Positions 22,731 to 35,100 of a stretch of DNA of 64,000 nucleotides are shown here, piece after piece. Numbering within the stretch: the stretch's first letter is position 1; the number at the start of each line of letters is the position of its first letter. The notes under the pieces are model-generated. The model made no database searches. It saw nothing but the letters and a program-made list of their open reading frames with translations, and had not been told where the DNA came from. The stretch comes from Marisa cornuarietis (Eukaryota > Mollusca > Gastropoda > Architaenioglossa > Ampullariidae), in NCBI GenBank assembly GCA_004794655.1, contig SMMW01000522.1:3658001-3722000 (forward strand), in the 5' to 3' direction. A program made the translations under genes and the position numbers.

Positions 22731-24519
22731 GGATAGAAAGGTAGGTGACATACCTTGTGACCGAAAGAGAGTGGGAGGGGGATGGGGAAAACCACTGGCC
22801 GAATGGCGACCCGGCCGAAGGAGAGCGGAAGGGGGTCGCCTAGTAACAAGGACAGGGCTTCTAGAAAAGTCGGGGATGAGGGGGATAAGAGGGTGAGAGA
22901 GGGAGGAGAGAAGAGAGTCGAACGGAGAGAAGAGAGGTGGGAGGATCGCCCCACCAAGGAGTTGTTGGAGCTTGATGTATATGCTTTCGCCTAGTCAGAC
23001 CTATCCTCTGACGCGCTAGTAAATCTGAACCCACGACGGTGCTGTGTTATCATTGTGGTGAGACGGAGAGCGAACCTCATCCCACCCTGTTATATGTCTA
23101 TCGAGTGTCATGTCATCAGTGACAATAAATCCCAGATTCCAAACGGATGACGTGAAGGTGATGTTGCTGCCACCCACCTTGATGTGATTGGGCAGACTGA
23201 CGAGTGAAGGTTGATGTACAGGACCATATATGATTATACAGGATTATACATATGATTATATGATTATATGATATACAGGACCATATATGATTGGCATTGA
23301 TAGCTTCATGAGACAACTAGCAAAGAATAAGAAAGATTCCGAGGTGGCTTTGGGGGACGGATGGTGGGTAGATATTATCTCCTTTTATTGGCAAAGAGCA
23401 AAAGAAAGTCCGAGACTGGAAGGAAAGGTAATGACCAGCCGGCCGATGTGTTATTGCAGGGCGAGCCTGGTACATCGCCGTAGGTAGTGCGATCGTCCCT
23501 CTTAAGGTGACACCTTTATAAAAGTCCGAGTCCTCCCCTTTCCGGTGACATAACATTCCTCTCTATCTCCTACCCGCCCATCCTGGCCATCCACCTACCG
23601 TCTCTAAACTTGTATTATCTTTCTCATGCTAACCTCCTCTTTGTCCTCCTTCTCCAGCTCCAAACTTCTAGTGACACCACCGTGGTCAATTTATAAGCCT
23701 AACTATTTGCGGGACAGCAGTTTTAAAATGTTTTTGCAATAATGTGTTGTTGTTTTTTTTGCTGGCTGCGATAGTATTACAGGATAATATAGTCTCATTG
23801 TATCAGGGATCTACTGTGTAGACTAATGTATTTGTTTGTTTGGTAATAGAGAAACGGTTAAAGAAAGTTTCAGTGTTGTTTAGTAACTACGAAAAAAGCA
23901 CATTAATCTCTCTCGCTTACAAGCTGCAGCGCTGGAGGTGGGCCCCCATCCTCTCGGTTCACAGAGTGGCCACACATCAGTAACATACCTGCCTCTTCAC
24001 TGTTAATTCCGATTTGCTTTCAGGGCCCGCCCCCTCCCTCCCGTAGTGGCACATAAACCCAGCAATCTCAATGCACGAACTTTCTTCGGGCCGGTTCACA
24101 CACGATAAAATCTTTAGTATCCAGCGGCCTTCCGCCTCCAGGTTTGTCCAGCGAGAATATGATACCTCTGACTACACTTCTCACCCCAGAATACTAGACT
24201 TGAAACTAAACGTCTGCGTGTGTAATGCTTGGGTGTTCTGTCCTCAGACCTTTCTTTAAAAGAAAAAGAACAGGAGAAGAAGAGGAAGAAACAAATCCAC
24301 TGACCAAGGCCGGGGCCCCCTTCACAGCCGCGGGCTCGGGTACACAAGACCCCATGCCCCCCCCCCTCGTCAGGCTTGAGTCCGAATGTACGTGTGCATG
24401 TGTGTACGCCAATAGTTATAAGATTCAATCCTACAAAAAATATCTTTTTATCGCGGGGCCCCTTAAGTCGCGGGGCCCATAGGCATTGCCTACTTTGCCT
24501 TGAGGTTAATCCGGCACTG

Positions 24520-25415
24520 ACGCACGCGCGTGAAGAAACGATTAAAGCGACAAAGATTACAAGCGCATGTCAACCAGTCCTGATAAAAGATACTAAAATA
24601 ACCCTTATTTATTTCATAAGCGAATCCTTGTGTGGATGATGTGATCGAATTGACTATGGGCTGTGGTCGAATCAACAATTAAATATTCCAGTCGGCCATA
24701 CTCTATTAAAATAATTATGTTATCTTTCTAAGCAAAATAGACATTTATCAGAATAACACATTTTACAAAAGCAAATTTAGAAACTGAGTGTATCCTACGT
24801 TGTAACAATTAACAAGTGTACAGTACATACATCTGTTTATAATTGAATGTTATACATGTGAAGAAAGAATGACAAATGTCAATTTGCTGTAAGTTCCTCA
24901 AATCATCTGAAACAGTTTGCATGTGTGTCTGTCCTAAAGGTATTCTACAACCAGAACTGCATGTATATTTTATAATATATGGATATTTAAAGCTGTATAC
25001 ACACAAATGAAGAAATATATAAAGAAGCTGATTGCAAGGTCAATGACACAGATAACCAGACTTCCCATAACTTTTTTCATATATGTTCCAATTATACCAA
25101 AATATAAAACCTTGATATATCTTCATAAGGACTGTGAAACAAAATATTAATATTAGCTATATATCTTAAAGATATATAAATATAATGATTAAACAGTGTA
25201 GAACACAGTTACAACCACTGGGATTCTTCCTGGGGTTTTCATATCCAATGCTGCAAAAGTGATATACATTTGAATATATATATTAGAGTAAGTTTCTATT
25301 TTAAAACAAAACCTGTCAAGATCAGTTACAATTATTCATGCCATAATAACACTTGAATAGCCAAAAGCTATACAATTAAAGACAAAATTATTATCTCATT
25401 ACTTTACATTTCCAG
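24520..25415. other. AT-rich intergenic sequence
   Basis: No gene, repeat family or motif that I recognise; it ends at the splice acceptor of the next feature. Confidence 0.5.
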
Positions 25416-26449
25416 GAGATTTTGCCACATGGGTACATGTATAAAGTGACATCATTTAAACCACAATCTGAGGGAAGATTCACACGTGAAGTCCGGCTGG
25501 CAATATTTGATGAAGATGCTGCAAAATTGTGGCTTCAGGAGTTTCAAAACAGAAGCAAGGTTACATTGCGTTCTAGGGCCAGTGTTCCAGCAAAGGAGGG
25601 GGGCAAAAATATTTATAAACAATTCTTTAATTAAATGCCAGCATAACACAAACCCAGTTTCTGCTACAGCTGACAGCCGTCTTGGTTCCAAGAATTCAAA
25701 ATGTCCAGCTCTGCTAACAATTGCTGTACGGAGACAACTTGGAAAACTCAGCAGGTACTACTCTTGAAGTGTAAAATATTATGATGATAAAAAGAAAGAA
25801 AAGGAAGATGGGCAAAGCAGCATGTAAAGTTCACACATATTTTCTCCGTTCATATTCAAAAACAAAGTAACTACTGTCTGCATGTTATTAATCTTAATAG
25901 TACCAAGAATTGCTCTTGAATTAATAAATGTTTGTGTGTATTCCGTTAGTGTGTGCATCCATGTGGGTAAACAAAAAAACAATGGAACACTTCTTTAGTT
26001 CAACATTTACATGGTTAATATGGGGAAGATGATATTTAATCATTGTTGAAGCTGTGGTGGGTCTATTCTTTTGTAGTTTTTTGTAGCAATGGACAGTCAG
26101 TGAGATGTTACATCCTTTTTGCAGAGCAATGAACATAGACCCACTTTGGAAAGATTTCCCTACATGCCATCGTATTGAACACATTCACAACCATAGTCTG
26201 TTCAGTGCAGATTCTCTGCGTCATAGAGATGTAAATGAGGAGACAATCTCTAAATTCATGGGACTCTTTTCAAAGGGTCACTCTCCATCTTCAGCACTTG
26301 AAATGCATAAGATGGACCTCCAGATGGAACATGGAGTGAACTACATTTTTAAGGCTGCTGACAGAGCTGTTTGTCCTGATCTGCAGTTTTGCCATATACT
26401 TAACAGCTGGTTTGTCAAGAGAGTGAGATGTTCCTGGCATTTTACATAA
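25416..26449 (+). pseudogene. Two-exon fragment of a FLYWCH/MULE-like zinc-finger gene
   Basis: The first exon runs from acceptor TTTCCAG (25414-25415) to donor GTACTA at 25755. The second starts after TTTTTGCAG at 26125 and runs to a stop at 26447-26449. Phases agree at the junction. Readable parts are EVRLAIFDEDAAKLWLQEFQ, then CQHNTN, KCPALLTIAVRRQLGKLSR, and after the intron FPTCHRIEHIHNHSLFSADS and LEMHKMDLQME. The Cys...Cys...HNH spacing resembles the FLYWCH/FAR1-type DNA-binding domain joined to MULE transposases and their domesticated relatives; that is inference. The frame is broken by one base near 25634 (TTTAATTAAATGC), and the downstream catalytic part is missing. Confidence 0.55.
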
Positions 26450-26811
26450 GACTTACCCATAATTCAACCCATTTTACATATTCCTTAAGCCCTTAGTGTT
26501 TCTTTATTTGTGTATTCTCATACATTTACTTTACAATTAAAAAATAGGTACACATAAATAAATATAAAGAAATAAATATGTGCCTTGAGTGGTAGAGCAC
26601 AGTATAGTTGACAATGTTATACCATCACAATCAATGTATACGGAACGAGGCTGGCTCATTTGCATATGGGAAAAGAAGGTCAAGACCCTTACCGTACACT
26701 TACCCCTGCACATTACAATCTTTTCAACATTTATAATCACTGATTCACTCAGCTTAAACGTCATAATAGAAAACGGCTCGTACAAAACATCTTTGCTCTC
26801 GGCGGCGCCTT

Positions 26812-27109
26812 CCTGTCATGCTAAACATCATGTAATGACTCCATCTCACACTGTTTACAGTTCCTATATCTCTTCATACCTTAATCCATTGCTTTACGTT
26901 CTACTCTTGTACCTCATCTTTATGTTGTTTAGTGCTCCTATACATATCTCACCATCCACTGTTATCTTTCTTTTATTATTAAATTGGTCTGCGCAGAGAG
27001 TGCGATCTGTCTTGGACGTGATGCTGCGCGTTATAAGTTCACATTTTTATTATTATTTGCCACTCTGACTCGAAGGCTACATTCAAACATTCTCTGAAAA
27101 CATATCTTA
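26812..27109 (+). mobile_element. L2-like LINE tail, third family
   Basis: Forward fragment with CATGTAATGACTCC and CCATCCACTGTTATC, matched by the copies at 27740-27965 (forward) and 38134-38945 (reverse). It ends in CGAAGGCTACATTCAAACAT, the same coding position seen in reverse near 38410. Confidence 0.65.
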
Positions 27110-27703
27110 CGGCCCATGCTGACTCCGGCTGCTGCCAACTCACTTGCTATGGCTACGCTTCCATCATACATAGTCTATGCATCATATCGAGATTGGACTA
27201 CTGTAATAGTGCATTGTGGGGTTATACCTGCTACACAGTTAGATCGACTCCAAAGAGTTCAAAACACAGCCGCCAGGATTGTCACCCGTGCAAAGTCGTC
27301 CACTGAGCACATCACCCCTATCCTACAGACTACAGAGCCTTCACCGGCTCCCAGTGAACAAGCGCATTGACCACAAAGTGCTTTCGATTGCACAGTCCTG
27401 CATGTTAAAACTGCTCCTGACTATTTGCAAGAGGTAGTTCCTCCTTACCAGCCGTCACATATCCTGCGCTCTGGCTCCCAGTCACGCTTCTGTCTCCCTG
27501 CAGTGGAAGACACAAATAAGAAGCGCACTGGAGCCAGGGCCTTCAAAAACGCGGCACCTAAGCTGCCATACAGCACCATTTCTGTCTTTATTATTATTAT
27601 TATTACTTTCCTGTTGTTTTATTTTTTTCTTCTCTTCTGTTTTCGCAATGAGCATTCTTTTTAATGGATACCTGCGCAATATAAATCGACATCATCATCA
27701 TCT
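27110..27703 (+). mobile_element. L2/CR1-like LINE 3' end (ATC-tail family)
   Basis: Forward copy starting at ACGGCCCATGCTGACT and ending in AAATCGACATCATCATCATC. It reads QLDRLQRVQNTAARIVTRAK, SSTEHITPILQ, then after shifts LEVVPPYQPS-type sequence and AVEDTNKKRTGARAFKNAAP. Its 5' break falls at the same place as that of the 41.5-42.17 kb copy. Confidence 0.88.
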
Positions 27704-27739
27704 TTTTACAAAGTACTATCCCTGAATTACTATTCTTAA

Positions 27740-27965
27740 CTCCATTGCAATACTGTCATGCTAACCCTCATGTAATGACTCCGTCTCACGGGCCTTCATG
27801 CTGTCCATTGCTCTACGTTTTACTCTTGTATCTCATCTTTATTTTGCTCAGTGTGCCTATATGTATCTCACCGTCCACTGTTATCTTTCATTAATCATTA
27901 ATGGTTTGCGCAGATTATAAGTGCGATCTATTTCAATCGTGATGCGTTATATATTCACATATTCA
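27740..27965 (+). mobile_element. L2-like LINE tail fragment, third family
   Basis: It shares CATGTAATGACTCCGTCTCA and CCGTCCACTGTTATCTTTC with the 26.8 kb fragment. Confidence 0.6.
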
Positions 27966-29090
27966 AAAACATGGATGCTACGCTACTTCCGCTAGTTTAT
28001 AGGGACCAGCCATTGTGCGAGTTTTTTGTAACAAGCGAAAACAATGTTTGTTATAGTATCATACCAAACAGAAAACACCCGTTAAGAATGTTAAAACGTT
28101 ATAGTTTCGACTGTACTTCATTTCACTGATACTGCGCCTCATTGTAATAGTGCTGTACCTTCTTATACTAAAACGACGTCGTTAGTATTGTATGTAACCA
28201 AGGAACATGCACGTACATGTACATTCCCAACCATAGCATGACATACGTTAACGGCTTGTTCTGCTTTCATATGAAGAGCGAACTGGTCTCATCTGGCTTT
28301 AGGTAAATTTTAATAAATAAATTAAAATTTTTAAATAGTAGGGAATGTTTTCAGTGTCCTTTTTAGCTTGCAATGAGTAGTACAGACAGAACTAGTAGAA
28401 TTAGATCTGTGCTTTAACCGACTCTTTGTTTATTAGTCTGACATAGCTTACTTTTCTCATTGACATACCTTAAAATGTAAAATGTGGTTACATATTCTAC
28501 AGAAATACACATTGTAGCTTTTAATTTTATATATCGTTGCATAAATGTGAAGGTCATTACATTTAATAGCAGTGCTCGTGACATCTTTAGATTTTATTAG
28601 AATGTAGGCTAAATTACACAAATAAGCAAGAAAATATAACTACATGAGATGTTTTTTCCCACTTTGTAATGTTTGGGGTAGGGTGGAGGGTGGGGGCTTG
28701 ATCACACTCTGATGCTAAATCATGTAGGAAACATGGAAAAGAAATATTCTGATGTTTGATAATAGCACAACAATTTATACTATAGAAACTCTTCCTTTCA
28801 AAGGAGACATTTACAAAAGAAATATTATTGATACTGTCAGGAATTTTTGTGTTTAAAGAAATAAATTTTCTTGATGCATATATTTTATTTACCTGCTAAT
28901 AGAAATAAAATTCAGCTTTAGGTATAATATGTGATTATGCAGTTCAATATGTTTTTGGTCATCAGCTGAACAAATGGTATTTTCTGACTCATCATTTATC
29001 TAAACTGTTAAGAGTTAAAGATGTTCTTATTAAAAATGTCAGTTTTACTGGTGTTTCAGATGATTTCAGTGTCTCAGATTTAAGATAGCA
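27966..29090. other. AT-rich sequence upstream of the CC2D2A start
   Basis: No gene or repeat recognised. It presumably includes the promoter and 5' UTR of the next gene; AG acceptor candidates at 29068-29069 and 29076-29077 sit just before its first ATG, so a 5' UTR intron is possible. Confidence 0.5.
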
Positions 29091-29180
29091 ATGGAAAGAA
29101 GGCAGAGACACCGAAACAGAGGCAAAGAACAGCTTGTAAAAGATGAAGAGGATGGTGATGGTATATCTAATCCTAGTCTG
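29091..29180 (+). CDS. CC2D2A: CC2D2A exon 1 (start codon)
   Basis: 30 codons, MERRQRHRNRGKEQLVKDEE onward, donor GTAAGA. ATG 29091 has G at -3 and G at +4. The frame is open upstream to a TGA at 29061, so a further 5' exon cannot be fully excluded. Confidence 0.7.
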
Positions 29181-32100
29181 GTAAGATGCTGCTACATTCT
29201 TTTTCTCATTCTGTTACTACATTCTTTTTCTTCTCTTTAGATCTCTGTTGAAGCATATAGGTTATTGGAAGCTGATTCATAAAAAGAAATCATGTTTAAA
29301 ATAAAAATTTAAATGCACTATCTGCCTTCTATACCATTAATAGTGGTGTTGTGACTTTGTTTTAACAGTTTAAAAAAATTCCATGTTCAAGATTTTTCTT
29401 GCAAACTCGTGCAGCTTAATGTAGATTTACAGTTAAACCATAAAATTGTGTATGCATGTTATGCATATACGAGCTCTTTGGTAGATATTCTTTTTCTTTA
29501 TAGTATACTATTAAAATTTTCCTTTATTTATGATTTGTAACAGATAAGAATATTGGTGAAAAAATACTTTGCCTATTGATAACGTGCATGTGAACTGTAT
29601 ATAGTTTTGCTTATCCATAATGAAAACATATCACAAATACATCTTCAGACAATCTTAAATTTCATTGTGGTCAGACCTGCAAGAACCCTTCCATTTTGCA
29701 TGATGTGTGGCTATTTTCTGTGGTTTTCATCTATTTCATGTGATACAGTGCTAGAACCAATGTGGTCATATACAGTAAGGTCAGAATTACTCAGGAAAGT
29801 GTATGTTGGATCCAACCCTAGACCTTTCAGTAATAAATGGCTTTAGCATCAGCATGGGTAAATAATAACAATATCTCAGAAATTTTGGCTACAGACTGCC
29901 TTGGTACAATAGTCACAGCCAGCCTTTGTTGTGTACCTGGACAACCTTTGTAGTATGGTCTGCTATTTCTTCCCTTTTCTTCCCTTACTGTCCTTTTCAA
30001 AATAATAAGTATGAACCAACTGCATAATGTTCTTCACTGCAGCCAGATTTCCACTGTTGGTAATTCAATAAGCTCTTAAATTTGTGAAGAGATCTAAGCT
30101 TTGTGACAATCCACTTTACAGCATATTACTGGGCTACAAAGCAGTATAACCTTAACTAACAAGCAAATGAGGAAAAACAAGAAATGCATCAGAGCTTTTA
30201 GGCATGCATAGCAAGAGGAATTCTAAAGCAAAGTCACAAAATACAAGGGCCAGAATTGTATGCCATCCTTAACTGTCTTTCTTACTTCCCACTTCAAGGC
30301 TGTTCTTTGCAGTGGAAGGAGGTAGTACTCAGTATACTTTAGCCTGAATACAGCTATGCCATGCATTCCCACCTTTTATGAGGCCAACCCCTACTAGTTT
30401 GTCCCAGGTGTCAGGGTCACTTCACTGTTCTAAATGACTTTTAATCATTTGCCTTGGCATCCAGAGTGACTGCCACCAATATTTTACAGCTGGCTCTCTG
30501 TTTTTCTTGTTTGAGTTGATCCCACCAGCAGCTGATTTTTTAAGATGATAGAACTTTACCATCAGATTTAAGGTTTAGTTGTTTAGTTTCTGGCTTAACA
30601 GTGGCCTTTTAGGCCACAACACCCATTTCAACATTAAATACCCTTTTATTTTATCCTTTTCCTTTTGTTCACTTATATTATTAGTGGTGTTACTGTGTCA
30701 CCTGGGAATATTGTTTTTAAGCCTTTAAATATAGTGTAACTTTCTTTTGCTATGATATAGCCATAGTTGCTGGCAAGGCATAAAACTCAAACAACCAACC
30801 ACCCATCATAACCTGGGGCTTAACAAGAAGCGAAGCAGTTCACAGCCTTATGATGATGGTAGGACTTTACCTATGGTTAAATTACAGTAAACGCCTAGAT
30901 CACAGAAAAAGGTTATGCTACATTGATAGGCTGAAAAACAAGACCCCCCCCCCATGTGATGCAGTAACAACACCACTAACAATATAAACCAACAAAAGGA
31001 AAGGGATCATATAAAAGGGTAAGTAACATGTTAAAAAGGGTGTCATCTACAGATCATTTGATGTACCGACAAGAACTATTTCCCAGTATGACTTGATCTG
31101 CTTTAATTACAGATTGATTTTTGTAGATCTGAACTACTAACTGTAGAACTGTAACTCTTAAATATCTTAATCTGTGATGAGATGCTACACTCGTGCAGTT
31201 AACATTTTTTACTTTTGTTGAATTGATTTGGTGCTCTTGCATAAATGCAGTAGAACTCTATATTCCATTATATCATTTACTGCAGAAGATTATAGCAGTG
31301 TTTCAACCATTCATAGTGCATGAGACTAAAAACGATCTCTGAAAGCATTTAGATTTGGAACTCATGAAGGATGACAAACAGTCAAACATCTTGAAAGCAT
31401 TATACTGGTGGATTCGCACTGCTTTCCTTCTGATGGCTTGCAAACTTATTATGGTTTTTCAAAGAGGTATTCTGCAGGAAGCTCTGTGAGCAGCAAACAA
31501 GACCTCTCTACCTGTTAGATCTGTTCTATGACCAGAACTGTGGTGTGCAAAAAAGCATTCGCAGCCTGAGTTACTGCTTTTCAAATGAATTGCGCAAGCT
31601 GGGAGCAACCTCTGGCTATATAACTTTCATCCAATATGGCATTCTATAGACATTAAGTTTTCATGTTATGTTGCATGTTTCTGTGAATGTCTGTCTGTGT
31701 CTATGTGTGTGTGTGTGTGTTTTGTAAATTGCCAGGAGTTTTCCCCATAGGGCCAGGATATGGCACTATATAAGTTCCCTTTATTATCATCCTCTATCAT
31801 TGGCTCTGCATCAAGCTCATTCATCATTGGCAGGCACTCGATGGCTGTATGGGCTGTGGATTGCACAGTGGAGTAGAGGTCAGAGTAATATACCATTTTT
31901 CTCTCTATTTATGATAATTTCCCCAGTGGAGGATTTAAGGGGAGCTGTCTTATGTTGCGCAGGTCTTAAAGCTCTGTGGATGTTGGCCATTGTGGCAGCC
32001 TTCTGAATGTTCGCACTGGCCTGTAACCAGTAATTGTTTGCGCAGTGCAAGGCTGATAGTTTCTCCTGGCAGCTTAGAGAGCCTGCAGGTTTGCCTCCAT

Positions 32101-35100
32101 TGGTGACTACTTGTACTCAGCAAAGGCGGTGCATTAAGCCTCAAGGATAGGTAACAATTGAGTTGATTTGGCTCCAGACCAGTCATGCTTCTGCAGAGCC
32201 TCCTCCCATAAATGGTTAGGACTGTGTGATAGATCATGTCACATAGGATTTCTCACTTTACAGTGGCAATGTCAGCTGGTTTCAATCTGTTCACTTCCTC
32301 CACAAAAGGTGTTGCAAATTGCTCCGCTAGGTCTTCTCTTTAGCTAGACAGCATTACAGCTGACGCTGAAAATGTCTTTACATAAGATAGCATTTACATT
32401 TATGGAGCCAGCATGCAGAATCTTTAATTGAACAGCTGATGAATTTTCTTTTTCAATGCTTTTGATAAAAGGATTGAAGACAGTGCCTCCTGTTACATAG
32501 ATTTCCTTCAGAAAGCAGCTGACAAAATGTCAGAACATGCCAAAATCAGGTGCCCAGATCTGGTGATGGGACACCAAATGCTTACATACAGGTGTCTGTC
32601 TCTACATATGTATAGACTTATTTTAGGGAAATGGTAAGTGTATACAATTTAAAATAAATTCTGTTTACTTTCCAAAATCTAAAATATCATGATGTCATGT
32701 TCTACTATTTACAATGGTTTGGAGCAGATTCTTGCACCTTTACTGTAGTTCTGTGCTTGAAGCAAGGAAAATTTCATGTCATTGTTTCTAAGCCCTAACA
32801 AATGAAAAAGCCATGTTATTATGTTGTCTTGCTCTTTTGCAGGATTTGGAGACAGAGCGGGCATACCAAAGCTTTCTGGAGACTGATGGGAAATCCTCAT
32901 TTGCTGAAGTATGTGTTGACTCACATAATATGATTCAAACTTTGTAACCTCAGAACTTAAACATGTTCTATCCATTTAGTCCATGTCTTTTCCCTGTTTT
33001 AAGCGCTAAGAGCATGCTCTCTGTGAGTGTGAATATGCTATAAAAATCTTCATTATTATTATTAATCTGATTTAGCTTGATAAAAATGACTCGAGATTAC
33101 TTTGCTGACTGAAAAACTGTTCAGCTTGCAAAGAAGGCATACTCTTTGCTGACCACTTTTAAGAATATGCTCAGTGTTTTTGTCCCTTTTAAGCTGGCAA
33201 GGTTTATCATGTGTTACACTGGAAATAACAGTATCATCTTTTATTTTTCTGAAGTCAATGCTCTTCTCTTATCTTCATTTAATTCCAGAAAGTTCTCATC
33301 TCACCAATGTACAAAATTTGGTAATGCATTGTCGTGATCTTGCTTATGCCCCTGCAACAAGGTTAACAATGCAGGGTCATCAGAAAATTTAATAATATAG
33401 CTATTCTCCTCAGTACTTCTGTCGCTGTCTGTGTACATTATATACAACAGCCCTATGGAGATCCAGTGTTTGTAGTAACAATATCAGAATAACTACTATT
33501 TAAAAAAAAAACCCTTTGCTTGCTACAAGTAAAAAGATACAATATCCACAGAAGCAATTGATGTGCAAGATTAAAATCAGAAATCAGTCTCAATGCTAGA
33601 CAATATGGTTGTAGGGTATTGAATGCAGAACTAAAATCAGCAAAACTCAGTCTTACGTGCTTCTTTGGCTTTTCCAGATGTTTATACAATGTTGTCATCT
33701 ACAACACTCCAAGTAGCTGATTACTTTTATTTGTTATTAGCCATACATTTTTTTTAGCAATTTGCTAATTACATATAAAATTTAATGAGATTATAAAGAA
33801 AACAATCTTAAATATTTTTTGTAGTGATGAAAAAAAATCTGTTTTTGCTTCTAGTTGGCAGAGAAGACAGCTGAAGCAAATGATCTGGTCAAAGATCTCA
33901 AAACCAGAAGAAGGCAAAGGAAGAAAAGTGTAAGCACTACTTTTTCAGCTTATTAGAGTTTAATACTGAACATGTTTTCAAATTTATGAGGAAACTAATA
34001 GCAGGATGTGTATGGTCCTTATACATTTAGGGTTGCATAAAAAGGCCTTAAATTTGTTTTAAATGTGCTCATCTCCCTATAAATTGCAGTCAGGACCTTA
34101 TTAAAAAAAGAGGTGTTTATTAGTGATATTTTCTGTAAAATGTGTTGACAGCATAGAGTCTAATTTCACAGTTAAAAATCCCATCAAAATTAGTCGATCC
34201 TGTTTAACTCTAGGGGAAATAACTTCCACTGTTACACATCATTGAAAGGCTTTAAGCTGGGGGGAGGGAGGTGAGGCACTTGATAGGCCAGATTGAAAAA
34301 CTGGAAAAACATGACTACTGAGGTAAGGGATACTGCATTCTACATCCTGCCATAAACATGACTGAGAGTTCTCCATCCTGGGGTCGAAATTCCATCCTGG
34401 TAAAAATTTCTCAAAGGTGGTCTGGGAATGGTGTTTCTCATTGAAGGTGTACTCTTATGATATCAAAGGCTTACACTGATGTTTGGAGTGTCGAGGAAGT
34501 TGACAGGTGAATGGTGGCATTAGTGAAGAGGAAGTGAGATGCTAAAGAAGGTCTCTTTAACTGCAACATCCATTGAAACTTTTTATGTCAATATTATTTT
34601 ATTTTGCTTTGGTTACCATACCACAGTGATGGACCAGCAATCAAAAGCCTTCAGTCCCACCACTTTCCGATAAATGTAGAACAAATCCAGAAGAAGACCA
34701 TGCGCCTAGCTTTCTGTTGACGCACGCCAGACAACATTATCTCATTTAATGCATGGAAACAGAAGTAAAAATAATAACAAAAAGTGTAGTGCTAATTGAT
34801 TAACAACGGAACAAATACAGTACTTTGTTATCCAACAAGTCTTTGAAATGGAAATTAAAATAAATGCATAAAAAATCTGGAGACAGAAGAAAACTGAGGA
34901 CCAGATTTGTCTGAGCGGCCTGTCAACACATTTCACCATCAAAGATTTAGAGTTTAGATCAGCAATTGTTTGTCATCGAAGTCATTAGAACAGATCAAGA
35001 ATGGTGAGGATAAACCTCTGCCAGTCACAAAAGCTGTAGACAGTTTTGCTTTCTTGAGTCATGCTTTAGATCACTTTCGGTGTGCACAAACAAGAAACTG

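Larger units (their letters stand above)
19825..24519. mobile_element. Interval bounded by hAT-like inverted termini
   Basis: The left end begins CAGTGCCGGATTAA (19825) and the right end finishes with the exact inverse TTAATCCGGCACTG (24519). Both ends continue with GC-rich GGGGCCC blocks and a shared CATAGGC motif. ACGCACG lies directly outside both ends; one end can be shifted to give an 8 bp duplication (ACGCACGC), the length hAT elements make. The inside holds no readable transposase, but has an L2-like tail and microsatellites. It could be one 4.7 kb non-autonomous or decayed element, or two separate short elements in opposite orientation. Confidence 0.5.

Noticed and set aside
22782..22994. 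Charged 70-codon ORF (RKVGDEGDKRVREGG)
   Set aside because: Purine-rich low-complexity sequence; no homology and no gene signals.
20105..26808. Inverted match GGCCGCCGAGAGC / GCTCTCGGCGGC as transposon ends
   Set aside because: Only about 12 GC-rich bases match, the interval crosses other elements, and the right site abuts LINE sequence.
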